A DNA stretch of 64,000 nt, taken from contig CALWNI010000002.1 in the NCBI GenBank assembly GCA_944382775.1, positions 1 to 64,000 of the forward strand, written 5' to 3'. This document shows, in pieces, positions 26,525-35,563 of this stretch; within the stretch, counting starts at the first letter, position 1; every line of letters starts with the position of its first letter. A model generated the notes under the pieces. That model saw only the letters and a list, made by a program, of their open reading frames with translations. It made no database searches and was not told where the DNA came from. The stretch is from an uncultured Allofournierella sp. (GTDB lineage Bacteria > Bacillota > Clostridia > Oscillospirales > Ruminococcaceae). Made by a program: the position numbers and the translations under genes.

Positions 26525-27198
26525 TATTCTTCCACCGATGTCGAATCGTCTTGCTGCACGGCATCTTGTTGTGTGTCGTCCTCGGTAATATCGGCGGTGC
26601 TATCGGTTGTATCCATCAAATCCATCTTTGTTTTTTGGAAAATGGCCACCCGACTGCTGTCCACCAGATACACACCTTCTTGCCCCTCTTGCTGCAAATA
26701 GATTGTGCCTGTCATGTCATTGGTTGTTCCACAAGTCCAGCGGGTGGTTTCTCCATTTGCCGTTACCCAAATGCTAAGCGTTGGGTCACTTAAACCGTAT
26801 TCGGTGCTTACTTGTGTCAGTTCCCGTTCTGCCTGCATGGTAACAAAGGCGGTTAACATGCTGCTTACAGTACTTTGATTGATTTTATACTCCGGGTCGT
26901 CAGCAATATACCAGACGGTTTCGGTTTCCTCCTCGCCGGATGCAGATGCATCTTCGCTTTCTTCCGCATCGGATTGCACCACTTCTTCCCGTTTTTCAAA
27001 GGTCAGCGATTGCCCTTGATAGGTATACCCAAAGGATTCGATTTCTGATGTGGAAAAATCCGTAAGCAGAATTGCAGTTTCCTCTTCTTGTGTTTCCTGG
27101 TTGTAGGCATTGTTGATTTTTTGTGCGACAAATACGCCGATACACAACAACAATAGGGCTGCAACCAAACCAACTAACAGCGTTTTCTTTGCTTTCAT
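26524..27198 (-). CDS. DUF4340 domain protein of a Gld-type ABC operon
   Basis: A 224-residue protein with one N-terminal membrane span (about 7-26) and an extracytoplasmic DUF4340-like domain; the middle and C-terminus are low-complexity acidic segments rich in Glu, Asp, Ser and Gln. It begins one base after the GldG-like gene, so the two are tightly coupled. DUF4340 proteins regularly accompany GldG-like proteins and an ABC-2 exporter; the transported substrate is unknown. Confidence 0.8.
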   Translation of the reverse strand: MKAKKTLLVGLVAALLLLCIGVFVAQKINNAYNQETQEEETAILLTDFSTSEIESFGYTYQGQSLTFEKREEVVQSDAEESEDASASGEEETETVWYIADDPEYKINQSTVSSMLTAFVTMQAERELTQVSTEYGLSDPTLSIWVTANGETTRWTCGTTNDMTGTIYLQQEGQEGVYLVDSSRVAIFQKTKMDLMDTTDSTADITEDDTQQDAVQQDDSTSVEE

Positions 27199-27199
27199 C

Positions 27200-28648
27200 T
27201 TATCGCTGCCTCCGCTTTACCGTAATAACCGTACCAATCAGCAAACATGCCACAGGCAAAACAATAGTGGTTAAATTACCCCACAGGGATGCCTGTGCTG
27301 CGCTTACCGTTAAGGTTTCACTGCTCAAGCTCTTGGCGGCAATCAGAATGCTGCTGTCCTGACCGCTGAGCCATGTCATGCAGCCCAGCAAGAACTGGTT
27401 GTTTCCGCCACCTACCGACAGGTTAATGTTTTGATCCAGCAATGCTGCGCTGCTAATCCAAACCAACTTTGCTTCGCCTTCGTCCAACGTTTTAGTTGCG
27501 GCAACTGCTACTGCAAAGCTGCCCGATTCATCGCCCTCTTCCTTTTCGGTGGTGGTCATGGCATATCCTGCCGCTTTGTTGTATGCGGAACTGCTGGTGG
27601 TCAGCAAGCTATCCACCGTAATGCCTTCCTGTTCGGTTACCTGAATTGCCTGTGCATAGGGAGTCATTACATACAAACCGGACAATCCGCTGGTTGCTTC
27701 ATGGGATTCCACGTTGGGCAACAGGTAGTAGTTATACCCGCGTGCATGATATTGAGAATCGCCTTCCACCAAAAGGCCGGGCATTGCGCTCAAGCCATAC
27801 TCTGCCAGTAGTACATTTAAGTTTGGGGTGCTTACCGAGCTATCGGTGATTACCATTAAACTTCCGCCGTTATCCAGATAGTTGCGCAAAACAGCAATGT
27901 CATCGGTTGTGTAATCCACCGTTGGTGCCACCAACACAACGGCTGCTGCATCATCGGGGATTGCCTCGGCCGATACCAGCGACAAATCTTCCACCTGAAC
28001 ATTCTGAAGATTCAGCGCATTTTCCTGCTCGGTTGACAAAGAAGATTCTCCATGACCGGTCAAGGTATAAACCTTGGGCAGGTCGGTGCTGGTAACATAA
28101 TATACCGCACTGGTCAGCTGCTGCTCACCATCAAACTGAACGTCATAGGTTCCGGTTGTATAATAATTGGAGTAATCATAGGTGTAGATGTCGTAATAAT
28201 CCACCACTTTGCTGCGCTCTCCGCTTACTACAATAATGCTGCCTTGGCTGGCGTTTTGTGCATTGTACTGCTGTGCAAAGGTGGGATAAACCGCCGGGTC
28301 TTTTTGTTCCCAATGCAGATACTTGCTTTCTTCGGTGTATCGCTGCAAAAAGGTCACAACGCTTTCATCTTCCTGCCCATTCTGTGCCAGATAATAAAAG
28401 GTAACATCTTGGTTTAAGCCGTTCAGCAATTCTTTTGTGGTATCGCCAATGGAATAAATTTTAGATTGACTCAAGTCAAATTGTGTAAATTTGCTGGGCA
28501 GTGTACCTACCAGTAAATTCACCAGAATCACCACCACCAAAACCACAGCGGTTAGTACACTCGCCATTGTCCCGTTTTGGAACACCGTGCGGCTTGCCGG
28601 TTGACCCATTCGGTTTTGCATCAGATGTTTCAAATCAAATTTTTTCAC
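27200..28648 (-). CDS. GldG-like (ABC-type uncharacterised) auxiliary membrane protein
   Basis: A 482-residue protein with a span near residues 32-50, a large extracytoplasmic domain (about 51-450) with the FDLSQSKIYSIGDTTKELL start typical of GldG/IFT52-like proteins and a TLTGHGE segment, and a C-terminal span ending in KRRQR. In gliding Bacteroidetes GldG works with GldA and GldF; in Clostridia the same trio occurs without gliding and its cargo is unknown. It follows the permease gene by 17 bases. Confidence 0.85.
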   Translation of the reverse strand: MKKFDLKHLMQNRMGQPASRTVFQNGTMASVLTAVVLVVVILVNLLVGTLPSKFTQFDLSQSKIYSIGDTTKELLNGLNQDVTFYYLAQNGQEDESVVTFLQRYTEESKYLHWEQKDPAVYPTFAQQYNAQNASQGSIIVVSGERSKVVDYYDIYTYDYSNYYTTGTYDVQFDGEQQLTSAVYYVTSTDLPKVYTLTGHGESSLSTEQENALNLQNVQVEDLSLVSAEAIPDDAAAVVLVAPTVDYTTDDIAVLRNYLDNGGSLMVITDSSVSTPNLNVLLAEYGLSAMPGLLVEGDSQYHARGYNYYLLPNVESHEATSGLSGLYVMTPYAQAIQVTEQEGITVDSLLTTSSSAYNKAAGYAMTTTEKEEGDESGSFAVAVAATKTLDEGEAKLVWISSAALLDQNINLSVGGGNNQFLLGCMTWLSGQDSSILIAAKSLSSETLTVSAAQASLWGNLTTIVLPVACLLIGTVITVKRRQR

Positions 28649-28665
28649 GGTATGTTCCTCCTCTT

Positions 28666-29529
28666 TTAATTCCAGCGACGTTTTTCCAACGTCTGACCAG
28701 TCAAGAACAAGAACAAGCCTGCTACACTTGCGTAGTATACCAGTGCATTGATGCTAAACAGCCCATTCACAAATTCCAAAAACGGCTCAAATAACGACAG
28801 CGCACCCATAATATTGGTAAAAGCGGTTGTCAGCCATCCGCTTTTGGTACCAAACAAGATGGAGAGCAACACAAATCCCACCACAAAAATACCGGCTGCC
28901 AATGTTACGCTACGGCTGCGCAACCCCACAATAACCGCTGCAATCAGTAAAATAACTAAAAATACCCCCAGTGCCAACGCACTTCCGGCGGTAAACAAAG
29001 TTTGAATGCTGGGCAGCAGATATGCAATCAACAACACGCCAAAGCCTGCCAATGCGGCAATGATTTGGTTCTCTGTTAAAGCAGAAATATACATGCAAAC
29101 CGCAATTGCCGCAGCTCCCATAAAGAAATAGCCAACAATACCGGAATAGCTTGCAAGCAGGTCTGCACCGCCCAAAAATTTCATAATCAAAGGGTACAGT
29201 GCCATAACGGCAAGCGGCACTGCAAACATGCTCAACAATGCCAGATATTTTCCCAGTACAATTTCAGTAATGCTTACCGGGCTGGTCAGCAACAGCTGAT
29301 CGGTTTTGCTGCGTTTTTCTTCCGCAAAACTGCGCATACAAAGCAAAGGAATAAAAATCAACAATACAATCACAAAGCTATACAACGCAATGGTAAAGTT
29401 GGTATATCCGCCTTGCAGGTTTGCTGCCGTAAAATACAAACCACCAAATAGTAGCATGGCACCGGTTAACAACCAACCCATCATACCGCTGTAATAACTT
29501 TTCAGTTCTCGTTTTAAAATGGCAATCAT
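28666..29529 (-). CDS. ABC-2 family permease (GldF-like)
   Basis: A 287-residue membrane protein with six or more predicted spans and a short cytoplasmic N-terminus (MIAILKRELKSYY) of the ABC-2 type. The segment FIPLLCMRSFAEEKRSKTDQ is the conserved cytoplasmic loop of GldF/NosY-like permeases. It overlaps the ATPase gene by four bases, which indicates translational coupling. Confidence 0.9.
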   Translation of the reverse strand: MIAILKRELKSYYSGMMGWLLTGAMLLFGGLYFTAANLQGGYTNFTIALYSFVIVLLIFIPLLCMRSFAEEKRSKTDQLLLTSPVSITEIVLGKYLALLSMFAVPLAVMALYPLIMKFLGGADLLASYSGIVGYFFMGAAAIAVCMYISALTENQIIAALAGFGVLLIAYLLPSIQTLFTAGSALALGVFLVILLIAAVIVGLRSRSVTLAAGIFVVGFVLLSILFGTKSGWLTTAFTNIMGALSLFEPFLEFVNGLFSINALVYYASVAGLFLFLTGQTLEKRRWN

Positions 29530-30548
29530 TCTTGGGCCTCCTCATGCGCTTGTGTATCTGCCGGCTCTTGCTGCTCATCCACCGGCTCTTGCAACTCCTC
29601 TTCCGCATCGGATTCCTCGGTTTGGGAGGTAATTTGCAGGAATACATCTTCCAATGTCATGGATACGGTATTCAATGCCAATACCGGGCATTCTGCCATT
29701 GCCAAAGCTGCACTGATTGCGGCACGCAAATCCTTCCCCTGCTCTACGGTAACCGAAACACTGGTTTCGCCGTTTTGTTCCTGTTCCAAAACCGTCTGCT
29801 TTACGCCTTGAACGGAATTTACCGCAGCCACAACCTTTTGTGCCTCGCCCAATGCGGTAATTTGCAGGGTAACATCGCCGGTTAATTGTTCCGACAACTC
29901 TTCCGGTGTACCTTGTGCCACCAGTTTTCCGTTCGCAATAATCAAAACCTTATCACACAGCGCGCTTACTTCGCTTAAAATATGGCTGGACAAAATAACG
30001 GTATGTTGTTGCCCCAGTTCTTTAATCAAATTGCGGATTTCTATCACCTGAGCCGGGTCCAAACCAACGATAGGTTCATCCAAAATGATAACTTTGGGGT
30101 TGCCCAGTAACGCTGCCGCAAAGCCCACACGTTGGCGGTAGCCTTTGGATAGGTTTTTAATCAAACGATTTTCCATACCTGCAAGACCGGTGCGCTGCAT
30201 TGCATAGTCAATCTGCGGTTTGCGGTCTGCCCGTTTTACCTTTTTCAATTCCGCAACAAAGTTCAGATACTCCAACGGTGTCATATCCACATATAGGGGC
30301 GGCTGCTCCGGCAGGTATCCCACACATGCTTTTGCCGCGCTTGCTTCTTCCAGCACATCGTGTCCGTCAATAGTAACTTTGCCATCACTGGCGGAAATGT
30401 AACCGGTTAAAATGTTCATGGTCGTGGATTTACCGGCACCGTTTGGGCCAAGCAATCCGTAAATTGTTCCCTCTTCTACCGTGAATGAAATATCATCCAC
30501 CGCCAAGTGTCCGCCATATCGTTTGGTCAGATGTTCCACTTGAATCAA
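29526..30548 (-). CDS. ABC transporter ATPase (GldA-like)
   Basis: An ATPase of about 340 residues. Walker A is GLLGPNGAGKST, the signature LSKGYRQRV, and Walker B VIILDEPIVGLDP, followed by the HILSE switch. A C-terminal DUF4162-like extension and a Glu/Gln-rich tail follow. Two starts compete: GTG at 30557, which nearly touches the AAAGGAG site, and TTG at 30548, which sits 10 bases from it and gives the typical N-terminus MIQVEHLTKRYGG; I prefer the TTG. It is the first gene of the export operon. Confidence 0.93.
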   Translation of the reverse strand: MIQVEHLTKRYGGHLAVDDISFTVEEGTIYGLLGPNGAGKSTTMNILTGYISASDGKVTIDGHDVLEEASAAKACVGYLPEQPPLYVDMTPLEYLNFVAELKKVKRADRKPQIDYAMQRTGLAGMENRLIKNLSKGYRQRVGFAAALLGNPKVIILDEPIVGLDPAQVIEIRNLIKELGQQHTVILSSHILSEVSALCDKVLIIANGKLVAQGTPEELSEQLTGDVTLQITALGEAQKVVAAVNSVQGVKQTVLEQEQNGETSVSVTVEQGKDLRAAISAALAMAECPVLALNTVSMTLEDVFLQITSQTEESDAEEELQEPVDEQQEPADTQAHEEAQE

Positions 30549-30691
30549 GTCAGCCACACTCCTTTAATCTCCATCAAATATGCCGTTTTCTCTCTTCCAA
30601 ATAACGGCATAGTCATTCGTTTTGAGTGTAACCTTTGCTTGTGAAAGTTCTGCAAAATCTATTTGAAAATCATGCGAAACTTTTTTACACA

Positions 30692-30737
30692 ACAAAAGAG
30701 GTGTGCCTTCTTGTAAAAGCACACCTCTTTTGTTATT
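30692..30737 (-). terminator. plsY terminator
   Basis: Stem AAAAGAGGTGTGC/GCACACCTCTTTT with T residues on the minus strand. Confidence 0.85.
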
Positions 30738-31398
30738 TTTTCTTTTCGCCAAATTTGTATTCGGTTCCGTTCAGCAATCGGCCAATGTTTGCGCGATGCA
30801 TCCAGATGACCAAGGCACCCATGGCAGCTGCACAAATTGTGGTAAACAGCACATTGCGCCCCACATACCAAGACCAGAACCCGGTAACCACCGGATACAA
30901 CGCAGCTACGGTAATGGAGGACAGGCTCACGATTTTTGTAATGAATACCATTGCCAAAAACACCACCAAAAGCACCAACAAAACAACCGGTTCACTTGCT
31001 AAAATTGCACCGGCTGCTACCGCTACGCCTTTGCCGCCTTTAAATCCGAACCAAACAGGCCATAAATGACCACACACCGCTGCAATTGCAGCCATATAGC
31101 CCGCATACACACCATATTCGCCGGTGCTGCCAAACCACCAGTTGGTGCCGTAGTGGCAAAGCAAAACCGCAACCACACCCTTGCCCACGTCTCCTGCAAG
31201 GGTAAGTGCCGCCGCCTTTTTGCCATAGGTGCGCAAGATGTTCGTAGTTCCTGCGTTTCCGCTGCCTTTTGTACGCACATCTTCATGGTAAATGCATCGG
31301 CTTACAATAACACCAAAGTTAATGCTACCAAACATATATCCAATTACAATCGAACACAGCAAACTGATTACAATTGAACTTATCTCGGGATGATTCAT
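30733..31398 (-). CDS. plsY: Glycerol-3-phosphate acyltransferase
   Basis: A 221-residue membrane enzyme that transfers acyl groups from acyl-phosphate to glycerol-3-phosphate, the first step of phospholipid synthesis. The conserved motifs are GSINFGVIVSR, KGSGNAGTTN and GFKGGKGVA, and at least five spans are visible. ATG at 31398 and GTG at 31401 are both possible starts for the same ribosome site. The stop codon lies inside the terminator stem. It follows der by 57 bases in one operon. Confidence 0.95.
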   Translation of the reverse strand: MNHPEISSIVISLLCSIVIGYMFGSINFGVIVSRCIYHEDVRTKGSGNAGTTNILRTYGKKAAALTLAGDVGKGVVAVLLCHYGTNWWFGSTGEYGVYAGYMAAIAAVCGHLWPVWFGFKGGKGVAVAAGAILASEPVVLLVLLVVFLAMVFITKIVSLSSITVAALYPVVTGFWSWYVGRNVLFTTICAAAMGALVIWMHRANIGRLLNGTEYKFGEKKK

Positions 31399-31455
31399 CA
31401 CTCTATTTGCTCCTTCAAGACCGATTTCATCGGCATTCCTTTACGGCAAAATGTG

Positions 31456-32784
31456 TTATTTGGTATCGCCGTCACCACGTTCGCGAATGACCATGCGTAC
31501 CGGAGTGCCCTCCAGGCCAAAGGTTTCACGAATTTGGTTTTCAATGTAACGCTGATAAGAGAAATGGAACAAATCCTTGCGGTTTACAAAGCAAACAAAC
31601 GTAGGCGGACGGGTAGAAATCTGGGTCATGTAGTAAATCTTCAAGCGACGACCCTTATCACTGGGCGGCTGTACACGAGCGGTTGCACGTGCCAGCAGCT
31701 CGTTCAGCATACCGGTGGTTACACGCAGCGCATTCTGTGCATCTACGTATTTAATCAGCTCAAACAAGCGGTCTACACGTTGGCCGGTTTTTGCACTGAT
31801 GAAAATAATGGGTGCATAGCTCATAAAGCTGAAATCGTTCATCAGCTTTTTACGCTGAATGTCCATGGTTTTATCGTCTTTTTCTACCGCATCCCACTTA
31901 TTTACCGCAATAATGCAAGCTTTGCCCTGCTCATGCGCATAACCGGCTACTTTGGAATCCTGTTCGGTAAAGCCAACGGTTGCGTCAATCATAATAACGC
32001 AAACGCGGCTGCGCTCCACTGCGGCCAAGCTGCGCAAAACGCTGTAGCGTTCTACGCCTTCCTCTACCTTGCCGCGCTTGCGCAAACCTGCGGTATCGGT
32101 AAAGATAAAGCTGCCGTGCTTGTTATCAATCTGGCTGTCAATGGCATCACGGGTTGTACCTGCTTGGTTTGCTACAATCATACGGTTCTCGCCCAAAATG
32201 TAGTTTACCAAGCTGGACTTGCCCACGTTGGGGCGGCCGATGACCGCAACGCTGATGCGCTCATCCTCTTCTTCGCCTTCCTGCTCAAAATTCAGATGCT
32301 CGCAGATGGCTTCCAGCAAATCGCCGGTACCATGACCGTGTACGCTGGAAATGGGGTACAATTCGCCCAAGCCCAAGCTGTAAAAATCGTACAACTCCAG
32401 CGGAGGATCGCCAATGCGGTCTACCTTATTAACTGCCAGCAAAACAGGCTTACCGCTTCGCATCAGCATATTGGCAATTACCTGGTCCTGTGCGGTAACG
32501 CCGGCACGCAGGTCGGTAACCATTACAATACATTCTGCGGCATCAATGGCAAGCTGTGCCTGTTGGCGAATGTGATTCAAAATATCATCATCGCCCATTT
32601 CAATACCGCCGGTATCTACCAGCAGGAATTGATGATTCTGCCATTCACACTGACCGAAAATGCGGTCACGGGTAACACCCGGGGTGTCTTCTACAATTGC
32701 CAAACGCTGACCAATCAGCTTATTAAACAGTGTGGACTTGCCCACGTTGGGGCGGCCTACCACTGCTACAATGGGTTTTGCCAT
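31456..32784 (-). CDS. der: GTPase Der (EngA)
   Basis: A 442-residue ribosome-assembly GTPase with two G domains, each with a GRPNVGKS P-loop (near the N-terminus and about residue 180), DTPG/DTAG switches and NKVD/NKWD base-recognition motifs. The C-terminal KH-like domain (about 355-435) binds ribosomal RNA. It acts in maturation of the 50S subunit and sits between the DUF512 protein and plsY, an order common in Clostridia. Confidence 0.97.
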   Translation of the reverse strand: MAKPIVAVVGRPNVGKSTLFNKLIGQRLAIVEDTPGVTRDRIFGQCEWQNHQFLLVDTGGIEMGDDDILNHIRQQAQLAIDAAECIVMVTDLRAGVTAQDQVIANMLMRSGKPVLLAVNKVDRIGDPPLELYDFYSLGLGELYPISSVHGHGTGDLLEAICEHLNFEQEGEEEDERISVAVIGRPNVGKSSLVNYILGENRMIVANQAGTTRDAIDSQIDNKHGSFIFTDTAGLRKRGKVEEGVERYSVLRSLAAVERSRVCVIMIDATVGFTEQDSKVAGYAHEQGKACIIAVNKWDAVEKDDKTMDIQRKKLMNDFSFMSYAPIIFISAKTGQRVDRLFELIKYVDAQNALRVTTGMLNELLARATARVQPPSDKGRRLKIYYMTQISTRPPTFVCFVNRKDLFHFSYQRYIENQIRETFGLEGTPVRMVIRERGDGDTK

Positions 32785-32832
32785 AAAAGCCTCCTTTTCT
32801 TATGAAAACAGACAAGATACGTTTTGTGCGTA

Positions 32833-34143
32833 TCACCATTTATTTGATAATAGTTTCTTTACCAAGTCTCCGCCGCCGTTGGGCAAAATATGCACTTTTA
32901 CGCCCAATTCCTGCTCCAAATCTTGAATGGATTTCGAGTCTAGGAACAAATCTTTTTCATCACGCAGCATTACTTCGGGCACACCCAGATGCTTGCTTTT
33001 CAGCTTGCCTTTGCACTGGGCAATGATGTCCGTTGCAGTTACCAGTCCCGCCACGCTTACATTGCCGCCAAAAAAGTTATTTTTAATGGCATGTACTTCA
33101 ATTTTAACGCTGCGGTTTCGCTTCATCAATTCGCCCATCATCTCCTCAATCAGAGGGGCCGCCAAGGTGCCGGTTACCACATCCATACGGCGTGGAATCG
33201 GCCAGCGGCGGCGGGTAAATTCCAGCTCGGCTAAAAATTCATCGTGGAACATACGCCACATGCCAACGCCGTTTTCCAGCTGTAAATAGTCGCCGTAAAA
33301 CGAACCTTGGGGAATGGGACGCTGGGCGCACAAGTACCACTCATCGCCCGGATAAACCACCCGATCACCGTACTTTTCTTTGCAGCGGTTGCCGTATTCC
33401 TCTAAAATATCCAAAACCTCGCAGCTGCTCTGCTGGTCATAGGCTTCCAGCTTATACAAGCCCTTGCGGTAATCGGTTAAGCCACTGGGCACAGCTGCAA
33501 TGCTTTGTACTGCCGGATACATCTGGGTCAGCTTATCCAAGGTTCGGCGCAGCTCGTCGCCATCGTTTACACCACGGCAAAGCACCAACTGGCAGTTCAT
33601 CTGGATGCCTGCCTCTGCAAATTCGTCCAGATACTTTAAAACCTCGCCGGCACGTTTGTTTGCCAACATGCGAACACGCAGTTCCGGGTTGGTGGTATGA
33701 ACCGAAATATTGATGGGCGAGATGTGCATTTTTTTAATACGTTCAAATTCGTGGTCATTCAAATTTGTAAGGGTAACGTAGTTACCAAACAAAAACGAAA
33801 GGCGCTCGTCATCGTCTTTAAAGTAAAGGGTATCCCGCAGCCCTTTGGGAAGCTGGTCGATAAAACAAAACATACAATGATTGGAGCAGGAATGCTTTTC
33901 GTCAATCAAATATGTTTCAAAATCACATCCCAAGGGTTCGTATTCGCCTTTTTCAACCTTTAAATAATCCAGCTTACCCTCTTTCATTACCGCCAATTCA
34001 AAATTTGCACCCGAGGTATAAAACTGGTAATCCAGCATATCATTAATCTCGTTGCCGTCGGCGGAATAAAGCATGGTGCCGGCAGTTAAGCCAAGCACAT
34101 CGGCAGCGGAACCTTTTTGCACGCTTTTGATACGTACTGCCAT
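32833..34143 (-). CDS. DUF512 family protein with PDZ-like and radical-SAM-like regions
   Basis: A 436-residue protein widespread in Clostridia. The N-terminus (KGSAADVLGLTAGTML) is PDZ-like. A CSNHCMFCFIDQLPKG segment near residue 85 has the C-x3-C-x2-C spacing of radical SAM enzymes, followed by a DUF512 C-terminal domain with HAIKNNFFGGNVSVAGL. Its reaction is unknown. It leads the der-plsY operon, which hints at a link to ribosome assembly, but this is inference from position. Confidence 0.88.
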   Translation of the reverse strand: MAVRIKSVQKGSAADVLGLTAGTMLYSADGNEINDMLDYQFYTSGANFELAVMKEGKLDYLKVEKGEYEPLGCDFETYLIDEKHSCSNHCMFCFIDQLPKGLRDTLYFKDDDERLSFLFGNYVTLTNLNDHEFERIKKMHISPINISVHTTNPELRVRMLANKRAGEVLKYLDEFAEAGIQMNCQLVLCRGVNDGDELRRTLDKLTQMYPAVQSIAAVPSGLTDYRKGLYKLEAYDQQSSCEVLDILEEYGNRCKEKYGDRVVYPGDEWYLCAQRPIPQGSFYGDYLQLENGVGMWRMFHDEFLAELEFTRRRWPIPRRMDVVTGTLAAPLIEEMMGELMKRNRSVKIEVHAIKNNFFGGNVSVAGLVTATDIIAQCKGKLKSKHLGVPEVMLRDEKDLFLDSKSIQDLEQELGVKVHILPNGGGDLVKKLLSNKW

Positions 34144-34162
34144 GCCGGTTTTGCACCTTCCT

Positions 34163-34191
34163 TATATAAAACTGTAGTGAATGATAAACAA
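34163..34191 (-). promoter_or_regulatory. Possible promoter of the DUF512-der-plsY operon
   Basis: On the minus strand TTGTTT, 17 bases, TATATA; the -35 box overlaps the T run of the rpmF terminator. Confidence 0.4.
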
Positions 34192-34222
34192 AAGAAAAAG
34201 GGGAAGGCGTAGCCCTCCCCTA
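34191..34222 (-). terminator. rpmF terminator
   Basis: Stem AGGGGAGGGC/GCCTTCCCCT (one mismatch) followed by TTTTTCTTTT on the minus strand. Confidence 0.8.
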
Positions 34223-34240
34223 GCTCTTACGGAAAGCGGA

Positions 34241-34423
34241 TTACGCTTCCTTCTTGATGATTTCCTTGCCCTTGTAGTAGCCGCAATTGCCGCATACCTG
34301 GTGGGGGAGCTTGTACTCGCCACACTGGCTGCACTTTACCAGTGCAGGGGCTTCCAGCTTCCACACAGAGGAGCGACGCTTGTCGCGCCGTGCCTTGGAA
34401 ACCTTTCTCTTTGGTACTGCCAT
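34241..34423 (-). CDS. rpmF: 50S ribosomal protein L32
   Basis: A 60-residue L32 starting at the ATG of MAVPKRKVSKARRDKRR with GAGGAGG upstream. The four-cysteine zinc knuckle (CSQC and CGNC) is intact, so this is the zinc-binding form. It is cotranscribed with yceD, 28 bases upstream, the usual pairing. Confidence 0.97.
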   Translation of the reverse strand: MAVPKRKVSKARRDKRRSSVWKLEAPALVKCSQCGEYKLPHQVCGNCGYYKGKEIIKKEA

Positions 34424-34451
34424 GTTAAGCACCTCCTCAATGTGAATGAAG

Positions 34452-34952
34452 TTAATTCAGCAGTTGTTTTAATATAGCAAGCCGTTCGTCCACGGGGGTA
34501 GTGGAGCCCTCCTCACAACAGGTGCAACCTGCTGCTTTGGGTTTACCGCAAACGGGGCATAGCCCTTGACAATCCGAACTGCAAAGCAGTACGGGGGGTA
34601 CTTCCATCACCAATTCTTCGCACACAAGTTCATCAATTGGCAACTTGCCTGCTTCATCAATGGGAAGCTCCAGCATATCGCTGGTCAAATCGCTTTCGCG
34701 TACCAGCCATTCTCGCTGTAACGAGTAGGCTTGATGTACCGAATCGAGGCAACGTGCACATTCAGCACTTACCGATGCATCGACATTTAATTTTACCACA
34801 ACACCTTCTGCGGTGGGTTCGGCTACAAATGTACCGACAACCGGCTCTTGAACTTGATACCCGGGAAAATCATACCCGCTCAAATCCAAATTGATTTCTG
34901 CGCGATATGGCTCGCGCCCTGTTAGGAAAAATTTCTTCAGGTCGAATTGCAT
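34452..34952 (-). CDS. YceD family (DUF177) protein
   Basis: A 166-residue protein of the DUF177 family, linked in bacteria and plastids to 23S rRNA accumulation. The ECARCLDSV motif and the C-terminal CPVCGKPKAAGCTC cluster are the usual cysteine sites. It precedes rpmF and has a near-consensus promoter, so ribosomal supply is the evident theme of this operon. Confidence 0.9.
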   Translation of the reverse strand: MQFDLKKFFLTGREPYRAEINLDLSGYDFPGYQVQEPVVGTFVAEPTAEGVVVKLNVDASVSAECARCLDSVHQAYSLQREWLVRESDLTSDMLELPIDEAGKLPIDELVCEELVMEVPPVLLCSSDCQGLCPVCGKPKAAGCTCCEEGSTTPVDERLAILKQLLN

Positions 34953-34979
34953 AGTTCACCTCTAAAAGACTGCCTAACC

Positions 34980-35008
34980 AGTATAACTAATCCAAAACTA
35001 TTTGTCAA
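34980..35008 (-). promoter_or_regulatory. Promoter of yceD-rpmF
   Basis: On the minus strand TTGACA (35003-35008), 17 bases, TATACT (34980-34985). Confidence 0.8.
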
Positions 35009-35017
35009 TAGCAAATT

Positions 35018-35056
35018 TAAAGCGGGAGCCAATTTTTTTGACTCCCGCCCCTTTTT
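35018..35056 (-). terminator. Terminator after the small P-loop gene
   Basis: Stem GCGGGAG/CTCCCGC followed by TTTAAATTT on the minus strand. Confidence 0.65.
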
Positions 35057-35069
35057 TTGTAATGCTAAA

Positions 35070-35474
35070 TTACAGATACTTCTTTACGTCCTCAGGCAGA
35101 GTGTCGGGGGCTGTAGAAAGTGTAATGGTTACATTTACGTTTTCACCTGCAATTGCAGCCACGTCGTCCAAGAACTTGCCCAAACCGGTCAGGTCATGGT
35201 CCACAACGCGCAGCAGGCCATCAATGTACAGTTCTGTAATGTCGTAGTTGCCTGCCAAAACGCCTGCAACAAAACCATACATCATGTCATATCCGGCCAC
35301 ATTGTACTCGTTCAAATCTACCAAACGAGCAGCATGGTCAATATCATAAGTAAGCTGCATGGATTTTTCCAGTACAACAACATTGCCGCTGGTTGTTTTG
35401 GTAACTGCGTTAATGTTTTCAATCATTGCCTTGGTTTTTCCGGTGCCTTTTGTACCAACGATCAGTTTAATCAT
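35070..35474 (-). CDS. Small P-loop protein, often labelled PilT-like
   Basis: A 134-residue protein with a Walker A loop GTKGTGKTK at residues 7-15 and an LYIDGL segment that may serve as Walker B. It has no secretion-ATPase domain, so it is not a true pilus retraction motor. No pilus genes are nearby; pgi lies 89 bases upstream. Function unknown; nucleotide binding is the only firm prediction. Confidence 0.7.
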   Translation of the reverse strand: MIKLIVGTKGTGKTKAMIENINAVTKTTSGNVVVLEKSMQLTYDIDHAARLVDLNEYNVAGYDMMYGFVAGVLAGNYDITELYIDGLLRVVDHDLTGLGKFLDDVAAIAGENVNVTITLSTAPDTLPEDVKKYL

Positions 35475-35563
35475 AATAGGTACCTCCTTACTATATTAAA
35501 ACCACACATTGCATTTGCAACATGTTTTTTCATACAAAACCCTGTTTGCCTATCGGTTTCCAA

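Noticed and set aside
30564..30752. 62-codon open frame upstream of the ABC ATPase gene
   Set aside because: It starts within plsY and runs through the plsY terminator, with no ribosome site. The region is better read as the leader of the ABC operon.
35070..35474. Pilus retraction ATPase
   Set aside because: Only a short Walker A protein is present, with none of the Asp box, Walker B or His box order of PilT, and no pilus genes nearby.
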